A stretch of 64,000 nucleotides of DNA from Zymomonas mobilis subsp. pomaceae ATCC 29192 (lineage in GTDB: Bacteria; Pseudomonadota; Alphaproteobacteria; Sphingomonadales; Sphingomonadaceae). The DNA lies in assembly GCF_000218875.1 (NCBI RefSeq), contig NC_015709.1:1364001-1428000 (forward strand). Reading direction: 5' to 3'. Every line of letters begins with the position of its first letter. Positions within the stretch are counted from its first letter, which is position 1. A program made the position numbers and the translations under genes. Below the pieces are notes generated by a model. The model saw nothing but the letters and a program-made list of their open reading frames with translations, did not search any database and was not told the origin of the DNA. Positions 46,200 to 55,769 of the stretch are shown piece after piece.

Positions 46200-46709
46200 A
46201 TGTCTCGTATAGCTGGTGTTCTTGCTCTCATAATGATCAGTGTTTCTCCTGCTATGGCTGTTCCTGCGCCTAAAATTGCTATTACCAATTTTGATCAGCT
46301 CGCTCATCCCTTACCTATGCCTTATGATGAACAAGCGAACGCAGATAAAGCCGTATCAAAGGCTAATGCCAAGGCTAAAAAAGCCCATAAATTATTGATT
46401 ATTGATTTGGGTGGTAATTGGTGTCCAGATTGCAGAATATTAGGGGCTATGTTTGATCAGTCGGATTTAAAAGGTTTTGTTGATGCACATTATGAGATTG
46501 TTACAGTAGATGTCGGTCGGTTTGATAAAAATCTTCAGATTCCAGCCCGTTATGGAATAAAAGATCGTTTAAAAGGCGCTCCTACTATTCTTATTATTGA
46601 TCCCAAAAAAGATGAATTATTAAATAAAGGCCATATTAATGCGCTTTCCGATGCGCGTGCTATGACGCCTCAGGCTATCGCAGATTGGCTAGCGCAATGG
46701 ATACATTGA
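46200..46709 (+). CDS. Exported thioredoxin-family protein
   Basis: The 169-residue protein has a signal peptide (MSRIAGVLALIMISVSPAMA) and a thioredoxin-like domain with the redox motif CPDC at 75-78 in LGGNWCPDCRIL. A later GAPTILIID gives the cis-proline. The place is the periplasm, where such proteins reduce or transfer disulfides, for example in cytochrome or envelope maintenance. No ccm or dsb genes are nearby. It converges with bioA, 15 bases apart. Confidence 0.85.
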   Translation: MSRIAGVLALIMISVSPAMAVPAPKIAITNFDQLAHPLPMPYDEQANADKAVSKANAKAKKAHKLLIIDLGGNWCPDCRILGAMFDQSDLKGFVDAHYEIVTVDVGRFDKNLQIPARYGIKDRLKGAPTILIIDPKKDELLNKGHINALSDARAMTPQAIADWLAQWIH

Positions 46710-46724
46710 GGCTGTAGCTTTCCT

Positions 46725-47987
46725 TTACTCCTCACTCAGGACATTATAAATAGCATAAGTTAGCCTGTGTAATTCTTCTGATGTAATAGTAAAAGCAGGC
46801 GTAAGATAAATAATATTTCGAAATGGACGTACCCATACATCTTCTTGCAGTAATTTATTTTTTAAATGGTTAATGTCATTTATTTTATCTAGCTCAACAA
46901 CGCCGATTGCGCCCATTATCCGAACATCTTTTACTTTGGGAAGTTCTCTACATAGTTCTAATTCAGTTTTCATTTGGGCAGAAATCGCAGCAATTTGATG
47001 CAGTCGAGGCTCTTGCTCGAATAAATCTAGAGAAGCATGTGCGCAAGCACAGGCGAGGGGATTCGCCATAAAGGTAGGACCATGCATTAAAGCATGGATG
47101 GGGTTGTCTGAAAGAAATCCTTCAAATATTTGAGGTGTTGCTACTGTTGCAGCTAATGCCATAGTCCCGCCGGTCAAGGCTTTCGATAGTGTTATAATAT
47201 CAGGCACAATATCCGCTTGCTCACAAGCAAACATGGTTCCAGTGCGACCAAATCCGGTAAAAATTTCATCTAGAATCAGGAGCAATCCGTATTTATCGGC
47301 CAAGCGTCGAAGCCGTTTTAAAACCTCAGGATTATGAAAAATCATGCCACCTGCTCCTTGAACAAGAGGCTCAGTAATAATGGCAGCTATAGAGGACGCA
47401 TATTTCTGCAAGAATTGGTCAAGAATGGACTCACTTTCTTCATCAATAGGTAGATCGCCAATATAATGTTCGGGTAAAATGCCTTTAAACAAACTGTGCA
47501 TGCCTTCTTCAGGGTCACAAATAGCCATCGTTGCCATCGTGTCACCGTGATAACCGCCCCTAAAAGCCAGTAATTTTTGACGTTGGCTTTGCCCTTTATT
47601 AAGCCAATACTGCATAGCCATTTTTAAAGCGACTTCGACAGCGACCGAGCCGGAATCTGTAAAGAAAACGCGTTCAAGATTACCCGGTAAAAGATCGGCT
47701 AATCTTGTTGCTAAGCGTAACGCCGGTTCGTGCACTATCCCCCCAAACATAACATGGGGCATGGTGCGAAGCTGTTTTTCAGCCTGATGATAAATATAAG
47801 GATGGTTATAACCGTGACAGGCTGTCCACCACGAAGCAATACCATCAATCAAGCTGCGTCCATCAGCCAAGTAAATTTTACTTTTATCTGTTGCGACCGC
47901 TGCTATGGGGGTGACCATCGTCTGCATCTGGGTATAAGGTAGCCAGATATGGGTAAGACCTTGAGATAACCAATCGGGATTATGCAT
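46725..47987 (-). CDS. bioA: Adenosylmethionine-8-amino-7-oxononanoate aminotransferase
   Basis: BioA uses PLP and S-adenosylmethionine to convert KAPA to DAPA in biotin synthesis. The 420-residue protein has the class III aminotransferase fold: WLPYTQMQ at the start (BioA hallmark), GIASWWTACHGYNHP, FTDSGSVAVEVALKMA, ILDEIFTGFGRTG and the PLP lysine in TLSKALTGG. It is divergent from bioF with 75 bases between start codons, as in the E. coli bioA/bioBFCD plan. No clear BirA operator was found in that short gap. Confidence 0.96.
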   Translation of the reverse strand: MHNPDWLSQGLTHIWLPYTQMQTMVTPIAAVATDKSKIYLADGRSLIDGIASWWTACHGYNHPYIYHQAEKQLRTMPHVMFGGIVHEPALRLATRLADLLPGNLERVFFTDSGSVAVEVALKMAMQYWLNKGQSQRQKLLAFRGGYHGDTMATMAICDPEEGMHSLFKGILPEHYIGDLPIDEESESILDQFLQKYASSIAAIITEPLVQGAGGMIFHNPEVLKRLRRLADKYGLLLILDEIFTGFGRTGTMFACEQADIVPDIITLSKALTGGTMALAATVATPQIFEGFLSDNPIHALMHGPTFMANPLACACAHASLDLFEQEPRLHQIAAISAQMKTELELCRELPKVKDVRIMGAIGVVELDKINDINHLKNKLLQEDVWVRPFRNIIYLTPAFTITSEELHRLTYAIYNVLSEE

Positions 47988-48062
47988 ATCATTGCCTCAT
48001 CAAGAGATACGGCCAGAAGCAAGATTGACGGCCAGTAAAAATTTTATCAGAAATACCCCTTC

Positions 48063-49265
48063 ATGACGCGTTTTGATGATCATTTCCAGCAGGCCTTATC
48101 TGACTTATCCCAAAAAGGGCTACGACGGATAACGCAAATCATGCAGCCTCAACAAGGGCCTATGGTTATCAGAATGATTGATAATCGTTTACTTTGTGAC
48201 TTCTCTTCTAATGATTACCTCGGTTTGTCGCACCATCCTCTTTTGAAAGAACGAGCGCAGATATGGACTGAACAAGTGGGGGTAGGCGCTCGCGCTTCTA
48301 GATTGGTTTCAGGTAGCCTGATTTTTCATCAACAAGTCGAAGAAAAAGTTGCACGTTTTAAACGGAAAGAAGCTGCCTTATTATTCCCGTCAGGATGGCA
48401 AGCAAATGCTTCGGTTTTACCGGCTTTATTTCGATTATCTCAAGAACAAACGGGGCATAAAGCGCTTGTTTTTACCGATAGGCTTAATCATGCCAGTTTG
48501 CATCACGGTTGTGCTGCTGCGGGTGCGGGACAGATACGTTTTCGTCATAATGATCTTGTTCATCTGACCGCTTTATTAGAAAAATACCAATCTGAAAAAG
48601 GTTTACGCTTTATAATCACAGAGAGCGTTTTCAGCATGGATGGTGATCAAGCGAATATTATCGGATTGCGCAAGATTGCTGACCAATTCAATGCTTTCCT
48701 TTATCTGGATGAAGCACATGCTACCGGCATCCTAGGGGTAGAGGGGCGTGGGCTTTCTGCCGATCAGCTGGGTGCTGATTTGGTAATGGGGACATTTAGT
48801 AAGGCTTTGGGATGTTTTGGCGCTTATATAGCGGGTTCGCGTGCTGTTTGTGACTGGCTTATTAATAGTTGTTCAGGCTTTATATACAGTACCGCGCTTC
48901 CACCTTCCATGCTTGGCGCTATGGATGCAGCCTTGGATATTGTTCCGACAATGGATATAGAGCGGCATCGCCTTTTAGAAAAGGCAACGTGGTTAAGACA
49001 ACAATTACAGCAAGTCGGACTCGATACAGGATTATCCTCGACACCGATCATTCCTATTATTATCGGTGAGAATAGCAAAACCTTACAAGCTGCTAAATTT
49101 TTGGAAGAAAACGATATTCTTACAATCGCTATTCGACCTCCTACCGTTCCCTCTCATTCAAGCCGTTTACGGATAGCCTTAACCGCTATACATGATGATA
49201 GAATGTTAGAACAACTATGCTCTAGTCTTGTAAAATTAGCATCCTTCTTAACAAGGCAAGTATAA
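48063..49265 (+). CDS. bioF: 8-amino-7-oxononanoate synthase (KAPA synthase)
   Basis: BioF joins pimeloyl-thioester and alanine to make KAPA. The 400-residue PLP enzyme has FSSNDYLGLSHHP, LFPSGWQANASVLPAL, the HATGILGVEGRG segment and the PLP-binding lysine in GTFSKALGCFGAY. The extent fits the family. Its TAA stop shares one base with the ATG of the next gene (TAATG), so translation is probably coupled. It leads the operon bioF, BioH-like, bioC-bioD. Confidence 0.96.
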   Translation: MTRFDDHFQQALSDLSQKGLRRITQIMQPQQGPMVIRMIDNRLLCDFSSNDYLGLSHHPLLKERAQIWTEQVGVGARASRLVSGSLIFHQQVEEKVARFKRKEAALLFPSGWQANASVLPALFRLSQEQTGHKALVFTDRLNHASLHHGCAAAGAGQIRFRHNDLVHLTALLEKYQSEKGLRFIITESVFSMDGDQANIIGLRKIADQFNAFLYLDEAHATGILGVEGRGLSADQLGADLVMGTFSKALGCFGAYIAGSRAVCDWLINSCSGFIYSTALPPSMLGAMDAALDIVPTMDIERHRLLEKATWLRQQLQQVGLDTGLSSTPIIPIIIGENSKTLQAAKFLEENDILTIAIRPPTVPSHSSRLRIALTAIHDDRMLEQLCSSLVKLASFLTRQV

Positions 49266-49915
49266 TGCAGCCTCCTCGTTTTCTGTTTGTGCATGGCTGG
49301 GGCTTTGATAAAAATTTTTGGAATGCTGTCCGACAAAATTTAGGTGAACATCTCGGATCCAGTCTTGATTTTGGCTATTTTGATAAGGCAAATTTGGACT
49401 ATGATTGGTCTCAACCTTTTATTGCTATCGGTCATTCGCTTGGTTTTTTGTGGCTTTTACAACAACCGCTTTTCGCCTGCAGCGGTCTTATTTCAATCAA
49501 TGGTTTTACACGTTTTTCGGCTTCAGATGATTGGCCCTTGGGCATTCCTAAGAGAATAACGGAACGCATGTTGATAGGCATAAGCCGGAATCCAGCGATA
49601 GTGATTCAGCAGTTCAGGCATCGTCTCAATTATGAGGCTTCTTTGCCGGATGCTTTTAATCTATCTGCTTTAGAAGGCGGCTTACGCCTATTATTAGAAC
49701 AAAATAACCATAGGGTATGTCAGACTTGGTCTGAAAAAATTGCAGCTCTATCGGGCGATGCCGATCCTATCTTACCCGCCGCACTCACAAAAGCGTGCTT
49801 TGCCAAGCCGATAGCGCTTCAATGGCAGAAAGACGGTGGTCATTTATTACCTTTAACGAATCCTAAAATTTGTGCCAATTTTATCCAGCAACAAACCCAA
49901 CGCTTTTTATCATGA
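49265..49915 (+). CDS. BioH-like pimeloyl-ACP methyl ester esterase (alpha/beta hydrolase)
   Basis: The 216-residue protein has the alpha/beta hydrolase landmarks: HGWGFD oxyanion region, nucleophile Ser58 in GHSLG, Asp167 in SGDADP and His193 in GGHLL. Its place between bioF and bioC strongly suggests the esterase step that removes the methyl from pimeloyl-ACP methyl ester, as done by BioH in E. coli. It is shorter than E. coli BioH, and the lid region is small. It could be one of several non-homologous or distant esterase types used in biotin synthesis, so the symbol is left blank. Confidence 0.8.
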   Translation: MQPPRFLFVHGWGFDKNFWNAVRQNLGEHLGSSLDFGYFDKANLDYDWSQPFIAIGHSLGFLWLLQQPLFACSGLISINGFTRFSASDDWPLGIPKRITERMLIGISRNPAIVIQQFRHRLNYEASLPDAFNLSALEGGLRLLLEQNNHRVCQTWSEKIAALSGDADPILPAALTKACFAKPIALQWQKDGGHLLPLTNPKICANFIQQQTQRFLS

Positions 49916-51333
49916 TATTAACCCGTAAAGAAAAAATCGCGGCCTGTTTTGGGAAGGCTTCTGACTATGATCAGGCCGCCCACATTCAAAAAGAGGTCGC
50001 AAGAAGACTAGCCGGAAAAATTAAAGCTGCTTTTCGCCAGAAGTCTCTCCCCCGTCAAATATTAGAATTTGGTTGTGGCACTGGTTTTTTAACTGAGCAA
50101 TTGGTTAAACTTTTCCCAGAGGCGCATATCAGAGTAACTGATCTTTCCTCAGACATGCTTGATCGAACGAAGGGCCGATTACAGCAATCTGATAGGCGTA
50201 ATTATCTTGATTTTCAGGTCATGGATGGAGAAAATCCACCTAAAGATCAGTTTTACGATCTCATTTGTTCTAGTCTAAGTCTACAATGGTTTACGGATCG
50301 GCGGTCTGCAATGGCAGCGCTTATCCAACAGCTTAATCCTGATGGCCAGTTGATAGTTTCAACTTTATGCCAGAATAGTTTTCAGGAATGGCGCGATCTT
50401 TACGCAGAAGCAGGATTAATCTGTCCACTCCTTGATAATGCGCCGATAGAGGTTTTGGAAACTGACTGGCCCCTATCAGGACAAGGATCATGGCAGAGCG
50501 AAGATATTATTGACTATCCTGAAAGCGGTTTTTCTTTTCTCAAGAATCTTAAGAAAATTGGGGCTTCTTTACCTAAAGAAGGCTCATCGCCCCTTTCGTT
50601 TCACCAATTAAGTCAGCTGTTGAAGCGTTTTGACGAGGAGAAGCCAAAGATAACTTATCAAATAGGATATGGTCTATTCCGTAAAAAAAATCGGTTGGGG
50701 GTTTTTGTTACGGGTACCGATACGGGTATCGGAAAGACTTTTACAGCCGCTTGTCTTGTCAAAGCATGGCAGGCGCGTTACTGGAAACCCATACAAACAG
50801 GGCTGGCTGAGGAGGCAGGAGACAGCGCCACTGTTGCCCAATTGGCCGATTTACCCACAGATCACATCCTACCGCCGGCAGTTGCTTTGTCCGCTCCCTT
50901 GTCGCCGGCTGCCGCCGCCCATTTAGAAAATTACAGTATCAGTAACGATGATTTACGGTTACCAAAAATGGATAACGAGCCTTTGGTTATTGAAGGCGCA
51001 GGCGGATTGATGGTTCCCATCACAGCCGATAAAATGATGATTGATGTGATAAAAGAATATGGCTTTCCCGCTATTTTAGTCGCCAGAAGCGGTTTAGGTA
51101 CTATCAATCATACTCTTCTAAGTTTGGAAGCCCTGCGAAATCGGGATATTCCTATCGCGGGGGTCATTATGTGTGGCGTCCTTGATAAGGCGAATAAACA
51201 GGCTATTGAATTTTATGGAAAGGTGAAAGTAATCGCCGAAATTCCTTTCTTGAATATCATTAATGATCATCAGGTTTCTTTAGTGGCTCAGAAGATACCC
51301 ACCCTTGAAAGTCTGTTGCCGAAGAATAGCTGA
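49912..51333 (+). CDS. bioCD: BioC-BioD fusion: malonyl-ACP O-methyltransferase and dethiobiotin synthetase
   Basis: Residues 1-256 are BioC, a SAM-dependent methyltransferase that starts the pimelate pathway, with the SAM loop LEFGCGTGFL (51-60) and the region VTDLSSDML. Residues ~260-473 are BioD, which forms the ureido ring of dethiobiotin using ATP, with the P-loop GTDTGIGKT (268-276), YWKPIQTG and VIEGAGGLMVP. There is almost no linker between them. The ATG at 49912 overlaps the previous stop (ATGA); an earlier in-frame ATG (49870) lies inside the upstream gene. No frameshift is suspected, as one continuous frame holds both domains. Confidence 0.93.
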   Translation: MILTRKEKIAACFGKASDYDQAAHIQKEVARRLAGKIKAAFRQKSLPRQILEFGCGTGFLTEQLVKLFPEAHIRVTDLSSDMLDRTKGRLQQSDRRNYLDFQVMDGENPPKDQFYDLICSSLSLQWFTDRRSAMAALIQQLNPDGQLIVSTLCQNSFQEWRDLYAEAGLICPLLDNAPIEVLETDWPLSGQGSWQSEDIIDYPESGFSFLKNLKKIGASLPKEGSSPLSFHQLSQLLKRFDEEKPKITYQIGYGLFRKKNRLGVFVTGTDTGIGKTFTAACLVKAWQARYWKPIQTGLAEEAGDSATVAQLADLPTDHILPPAVALSAPLSPAAAAHLENYSISNDDLRLPKMDNEPLVIEGAGGLMVPITADKMMIDVIKEYGFPAILVARSGLGTINHTLLSLEALRNRDIPIAGVIMCGVLDKANKQAIEFYGKVKVIAEIPFLNIINDHQVSLVAQKIPTLESLLPKNS

Positions 51334-51368
51334 GGATAATTTTTATATCCTGCATAAAAGGATAGAAC

Positions 51369-52367
51369 ATGGCCGATAATGAAGAGGGTATCTCTGTCCC
51401 ATATAGTTTTGCTAAGGCTAATCAACTCCAAGAAGAGGATGGCATAGGCAGTGAAGAAGAGCAGGGGCATCCTGTTCGTTTATTTATCATGGAATGGGAA
51501 CATCATCTGCGTTTTTCGCTGCGTCGTTCACCCCACAGTATTCGTGCCTATATTGCTACTGCCCATAGGCTAGTCACTTTTCTAGCTCAGCATCGCGGCG
51601 AAATAATTGATAAAGCGGCATTACATACGCTTAATTTAGCAGAAATGCGGGCTTATTTGGCTGAACGGAGACAGAGCGGGCTGGCTAATAATTCGGCATC
51701 CCGCGAAATATCGGCTATTCGCGCTTTTTTAACTTTTGCTGGTGTTGATCCACTTCCTGCTCTCAAAGGGCCTCGTCTTAAAAAAGGGGTGCCTCGCCCT
51801 TTATCACCGCAAGATGCAGTTTCGTTAGCCAAAGAGGTTAGTGAAGACGCCGCCCAACCGTGGATAGAGGCGCGTGATCTGGCTTTATTATTATTACTTT
51901 ATGGATCAGGACTTCGCATCGGAGAGGCTTTAAGCCTTAAGGGGGATCAATTTCCCTTCGGGGCTATTCTCCGAGTAACTGGTAAGCGCTCGAAAACAAG
52001 ATTAGTGCCTTTATTAGAAAAAGTAAGAGCGGCGCTTGAACATTATGTCCAGCTTTGCCCTTTCCCCTTAGCCGCTGAAACACCTTTTTTCTTTGGGGCT
52101 AAAGGAGGTCCTCTATCGGCTGATGTTATCAGAAGAAACGTTAGAAAAGCACGTTACCAACTAGGGTTTGATAATAAGGTAACACCCCATGCTTTACGCC
52201 ATAGTTTCGCTTCACATCTATTAGGGCGGGGTGCCGATCTTCGTAGTTTGCAAGAGCTATTAGGCCATGCCAGTCTATCTTCCACCCAGATATATACCGC
52301 AGTCGATGCGGCACGTTTACTTGATGTATATCGCGCCGCACATCCGCGAGCGGAAAGAGAGCCCTAA
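51369..52367 (+). CDS. xerC: Tyrosine recombinase XerC
   Basis: XerC with XerD resolves chromosome dimers at dif. The 332-residue protein has an acidic ~35-residue N-terminal extension, the SAM-like core-binding domain and the catalytic domain. Catalytic residues are visible: Arg in YGSGLRIGEAL, Lys in TGKRSKTR, HALRHSF (His-x-x-Arg), LLGHASL (His) and the nucleophile Tyr in QIYTAV. The LQELLGHASLSSTQIYT block is typical of XerC rather than XerD. No dif-like site was seen beside it. Confidence 0.9.
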   Translation: MADNEEGISVPYSFAKANQLQEEDGIGSEEEQGHPVRLFIMEWEHHLRFSLRRSPHSIRAYIATAHRLVTFLAQHRGEIIDKAALHTLNLAEMRAYLAERRQSGLANNSASREISAIRAFLTFAGVDPLPALKGPRLKKGVPRPLSPQDAVSLAKEVSEDAAQPWIEARDLALLLLLYGSGLRIGEALSLKGDQFPFGAILRVTGKRSKTRLVPLLEKVRAALEHYVQLCPFPLAAETPFFFGAKGGPLSADVIRRNVRKARYQLGFDNKVTPHALRHSFASHLLGRGADLRSLQELLGHASLSSTQIYTAVDAARLLDVYRAAHPRAEREP

Positions 52368-52429
52368 CCTAAATAGGCATTGTCTATTTTTTGTCTGTTA
52401 TGACTATCTCTTTTTGTAAAAATTTATCG

Positions 52430-53398
52430 TTATTTGTTTTTATTGGCTAATTTAGCTTTTAATTTGGCTTCTATCCGATCCCAAATTAGGCTGGCGACGT
52501 CGCTACCATTAAATCGATCCATAGCAACGATACCTGTCGGGGATGTAACGTTAATTTCGGTCAGATAGCCTGCAATTATATCAATACCGACAAATAACAG
52601 ACCATTCTTTGCTAATTCAGGCCCTAATATTCGACAAATTTCTTTTTCTCTCTGGGTAAGCACAGACGGTTCTGCTGTACCCCCTACGCCTAAATTAGAG
52701 CGAATTTCACCAGCGCTTGGTACACGATTGATCGCCCCTACAACTTCGCCATCAATCAGAACAATGCGCTTATCGCCCTTAACAACGTCGGGGATAAAGG
52801 CTTGCACCATATAAGGCTCGCGCCAGACTTCTCCAAATAGTTCTGATAAAGCGGCGATATTTTTCCCATCTGGACCAATATAAAAAACAGCTGAACCTGC
52901 ATTACCATAAAGAGGTTTTACCACTACTTCATGATGTCGTTCATGAAACAGCCGTAATTGCTTTACATCGCGGGTAATCATTGTCGGCGGCATAAATTGG
53001 GCGAAATCGAGAACATAAAGTTTTTCCGGGGCATTCCTGACAGCGGCCGGATCGTTGACCACCAAGGTCTGTTTAACAATCCGCTCTAGCAAATGCGTCG
53101 CTGTAATATAGGCGAGATCAAAGGGAGGGTCTTGGCGCATTAAAACGACATCGACATCTTTGCCTAAATCAATTTCTTCTTCTGGCCCTGCTTCAAAATG
53201 CATGCCTTGTACGGCTTTCACCACGACAGATCTTGCTTTTGCGACAACGCGGCCTTCGATATAGCTGAGATCAGAAGCCAGATAATGCCATAATTTGAAA
53301 CCACGTTTCTGAGCCGCAAGCATCATGGCAAACGAGGAATCTCCGGCAATCTTAACCGTTTCCAACGGATCCATCTGAATCGCAATTCTAAGATTCAC
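52430..53398 (-). CDS. gshB: Glutathione synthetase
   Basis: GshB joins gamma-glutamylcysteine and glycine with ATP to make glutathione. The 322-residue protein has the ATP-grasp layout: an N-terminal MDPLETVKIAGDSSFAMM, DPPFDLAYI, VKPLYGNAGSAVF and the C-terminal FVGIDIIAGYLTEINVTSPTG with the metal-binding residues. The length is standard. It is on its own here; gshA is not in the window. It faces xerC tail to tail. Confidence 0.96.
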   Translation of the reverse strand: MNLRIAIQMDPLETVKIAGDSSFAMMLAAQKRGFKLWHYLASDLSYIEGRVVAKARSVVVKAVQGMHFEAGPEEEIDLGKDVDVVLMRQDPPFDLAYITATHLLERIVKQTLVVNDPAAVRNAPEKLYVLDFAQFMPPTMITRDVKQLRLFHERHHEVVVKPLYGNAGSAVFYIGPDGKNIAALSELFGEVWREPYMVQAFIPDVVKGDKRIVLIDGEVVGAINRVPSAGEIRSNLGVGGTAEPSVLTQREKEICRILGPELAKNGLLFVGIDIIAGYLTEINVTSPTGIVAMDRFNGSDVASLIWDRIEAKLKAKLANKNK

Positions 53399-53555
53399 CG
53401 CACACTCCTAAATGAAATTATTATAAAACTTTAAGGTAAAGAGTTGCCTCTCCCTTTCTATTATTTCAAGCTATTAAATGGAAAACCTACAGTTGGTATT
53501 GTCTTGGCAAAGTTAACTATTACGATAATATCTCGCGGGGCGCTTTCATTGTACG

Positions 53556-54536
53556 ATGTTTTTGAAAAAGGTGGAAAGTGAACAGGGAATATCCAACAGT
53601 ATGTATGATCACAAAAGAAATAATTCTCTTAAAAAGTTAGCGATAAATTTTTTAAAAGATAATCCCGAAAAAAAATTTACTGCTGAAGAAATTGCCTATG
53701 GGATTTTTAAAAACTTTCCAGATCTCGCTCAAAAAAAGAAGCAGCGAAGCGCTGTCATTCGTACCGATGAGGCCCTCGTTCGACAATGGAGACGCGAAAT
53801 ATACTCTAGACGACTTAACGATCCAAAAATAAAGACTATCGAAGAGCGTCCCCGAAAATATTATTATTCCCTAAAATCAGATAGCGCAGAAGTTGAAGCT
53901 GCCGAATATCAAGATAAAAATATTGTATCTTTCAATAAAATTTCTCAAAATAAAATAAGTGAACAAGATCTTTACCCCAAAATATCATCTTTTCTTAAAG
54001 ATGAACTTAAAGTTTTCTCTAAAAGAATAGATGAAAAACGTTCTTCCAATAAATATGGAATAAAAGGAAATCACTGGCTGCATCCCGATATTGTAGGTTT
54101 GGAAGATCTTGGGGCTGATTGGGATCAGGAGGTTAGAGATTGTGTAAAAGGATATGCGGATAAAAGAACTAAATTATGGTCTTTAGAAGTAAAACTTCTT
54201 ATAAATCGTTCGAATGTCCGAGAAAGCTTTTTTCAGGCAGTTTCTAATTCTTCTTGGGCCAATTGGGGATATTTGGTTGCCGCTGAAATTAATGGGCAGG
54301 ATACAGAAAAAGAATTACGGATATTATCCTCTGCCCATGGCATTGGCTTTATATGGCTTAATGTGGAAAACCCTTTAGAAAGTGAAATTCGTGTTCCCGC
54401 TCGGGAGAAGATCGAGATTGATTGGGACACAGCTAACCGGCTTGCAACTGAAAATAAAGATTTCTGGGAATATATCAAACAGATTAGGCAGTTTTATCAA
54501 ACTGGCGAAGTGCATGATTCTGATTGGGAGGGATAA
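53556..54536 (+). CDS. HrgA/COG2958-like protein
   Basis: The 326-residue protein has an N-terminal helix-turn-helix-like region (~27-100, LKKLAINFLKDNPEKKFTAE and after) and a highly conserved-looking C-terminal domain with KRIDEKRSSNKYG, WLHPDIVGLEDL, LWSLEVKLLINRSNVRE and AVSNSSWANWGYLVAAE. This matches the HrgA family, whose name comes from a Helicobacter gene found in place of a restriction endonuclease. The acidic and basic residues around VGLE...EVKL resemble a PD-(D/E)xK nuclease core, an inference. An ATG at 53601 is an alternative start. No methylase gene is adjacent. It stands alone in AT-rich DNA between gshB and ychF. Confidence 0.7.
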   Translation: MFLKKVESEQGISNSMYDHKRNNSLKKLAINFLKDNPEKKFTAEEIAYGIFKNFPDLAQKKKQRSAVIRTDEALVRQWRREIYSRRLNDPKIKTIEERPRKYYYSLKSDSAEVEAAEYQDKNIVSFNKISQNKISEQDLYPKISSFLKDELKVFSKRIDEKRSSNKYGIKGNHWLHPDIVGLEDLGADWDQEVRDCVKGYADKRTKLWSLEVKLLINRSNVRESFFQAVSNSSWANWGYLVAAEINGQDTEKELRILSSAHGIGFIWLNVENPLESEIRVPAREKIEIDWDTANRLATENKDFWEYIKQIRQFYQTGEVHDSDWEG

Positions 54537-54548
54537 GCTGAATAGTAA

Positions 54549-54574
54549 AAAGAGCCGCATTTATACGGCTCTTT
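54549..54574. terminator. Bidirectional terminator between HrgA-like gene and ychF
   Basis: AAAGAGCCG and CGGCTCTTT form a perfect 9-base-pair stem around eight loop bases, flanked by A-rich and T-rich sequence. The two genes converge here. Confidence 0.8.
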
Positions 54575-54614
54575 CATTAAAACTCTATGGCTTGTAATTA
54601 TGTATTAAGTCTAA

Positions 54615-55715
54615 TTAGACATTAAACCTAAACAGCATAATATCGCCGTCATTGACAATATATTCTTTACCTTCTTGCCGTAATTTACCTGCATCTCTTG
54701 CCCCTGCTTCGCCTTCACAGGCAACATAATCATCAAAGGCGATAGTTTCTGCGCGGATAAATCCTCGTTCAAAATCGGTATGAATAACACCCGCTGCTTG
54801 TGGTGCTTTCGATCCTTTAGTCACTGTCCATGCTCTGGCCTCTTTCGGGCCAACCGTAAAGAAGGTGATCAAATCAAGTAATTCATAACCAGCACGAATA
54901 ATTCGGCCTAAACCGGTTTCTTTCAATCCCAAATCTGACAAAAATGCCGTGCGTTCTTCTGGTTCCATTGTCGCGATTTCAGCCTCAATCGCGGCTGATA
55001 CCGTAACTGCGCGTGAGCCTTCAGCTTTAGCTCGTTCGAAAATTTTAGCTGAGAATTCATTACCTTCCGCCGCCGATCCTTCATCTACATTACAGACATA
55101 TAAAATCGGTTTTGCCGTAATTAGCTGTGCTTGAGCAAAATGACGCTCTTCATCAACATCTTTGGGCTTTGTTAATCTCGCTGGCTTTCCGTCGCGGAGT
55201 AATTCTAAAGCTTGCCCTAAAACACTCGCTGCAGCCTTGGCTTCTTTATCGCCCCCTTGGGCTTTTTTTTGAAGGTTAGGAACACGCTTTTCCAGACTTT
55301 CAAGATCTGCCAGTAATAATTCAGTCTCAATGATTTCGGCATCAGCTAACGGGTCAACCTTACCTTCAACATGGGTAATATCATCATCTTCAAAGCAACG
55401 AAGAACGTGGACAATTGCATCGACTTCACGGATATGACCTAAAAATTGATTACCCAAGCCTTCTCCCTTGGAGGCACCCCGTACTAGACCTGCAATATCG
55501 ACAAAGCCCAACTGTGTTTCGACAATACGTTGAGAATGTGCAATTTTGGCAATTTGATCTAAACGGGGATCTGGAACCGCCACTTGGCCAACATTGGGTT
55601 CAATTGTACAGAAAGGATAATTCGCGGCCTGAGCCGCAGCGGTTTCTGTCAGCGCATTGAACAGGGTTGATTTACCGACATTTGGTAAACCCACAATACC
55701 GCAGCGAAAACCCAT
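54615..55715 (-). CDS. ychF: Ribosome-binding ATPase YchF (OLA1 family)
   Basis: YchF is a P-loop protein of the Obg-HflX group that prefers ATP and binds the ribosome. The 366-residue protein begins [21 protein letters not shown], and has the second-G3 [17 protein letters not shown], a coiled-coil arm and the C-terminal TGS-like domain. In place of the guanine-specific NKxD it has YVCNVDE (the family's NxxE form), consistent with ATP use. It follows pth on the same strand, a frequent pairing. Confidence 0.97.
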   Translation of the reverse strand: MGFRCGIVGLPNVGKSTLFNALTETAAAQAANYPFCTIEPNVGQVAVPDPRLDQIAKIAHSQRIVETQLGFVDIAGLVRGASKGEGLGNQFLGHIREVDAIVHVLRCFEDDDITHVEGKVDPLADAEIIETELLLADLESLEKRVPNLQKKAQGGDKEAKAAASVLGQALELLRDGKPARLTKPKDVDEERHFAQAQLITAKPILYVCNVDEGSAAEGNEFSAKIFERAKAEGSRAVTVSAAIEAEIATMEPEERTAFLSDLGLKETGLGRIIRAGYELLDLITFFTVGPKEARAWTVTKGSKAPQAAGVIHTDFERGFIRAETIAFDDYVACEGEAGARDAGKLRQEGKEYIVNDGDIMLFRFNV

Positions 55716-55769
55716 GTTTTTATCCTCTTTTCTTTTAGATCCCGCTTAAATTAGCAGAAATAATATAGA

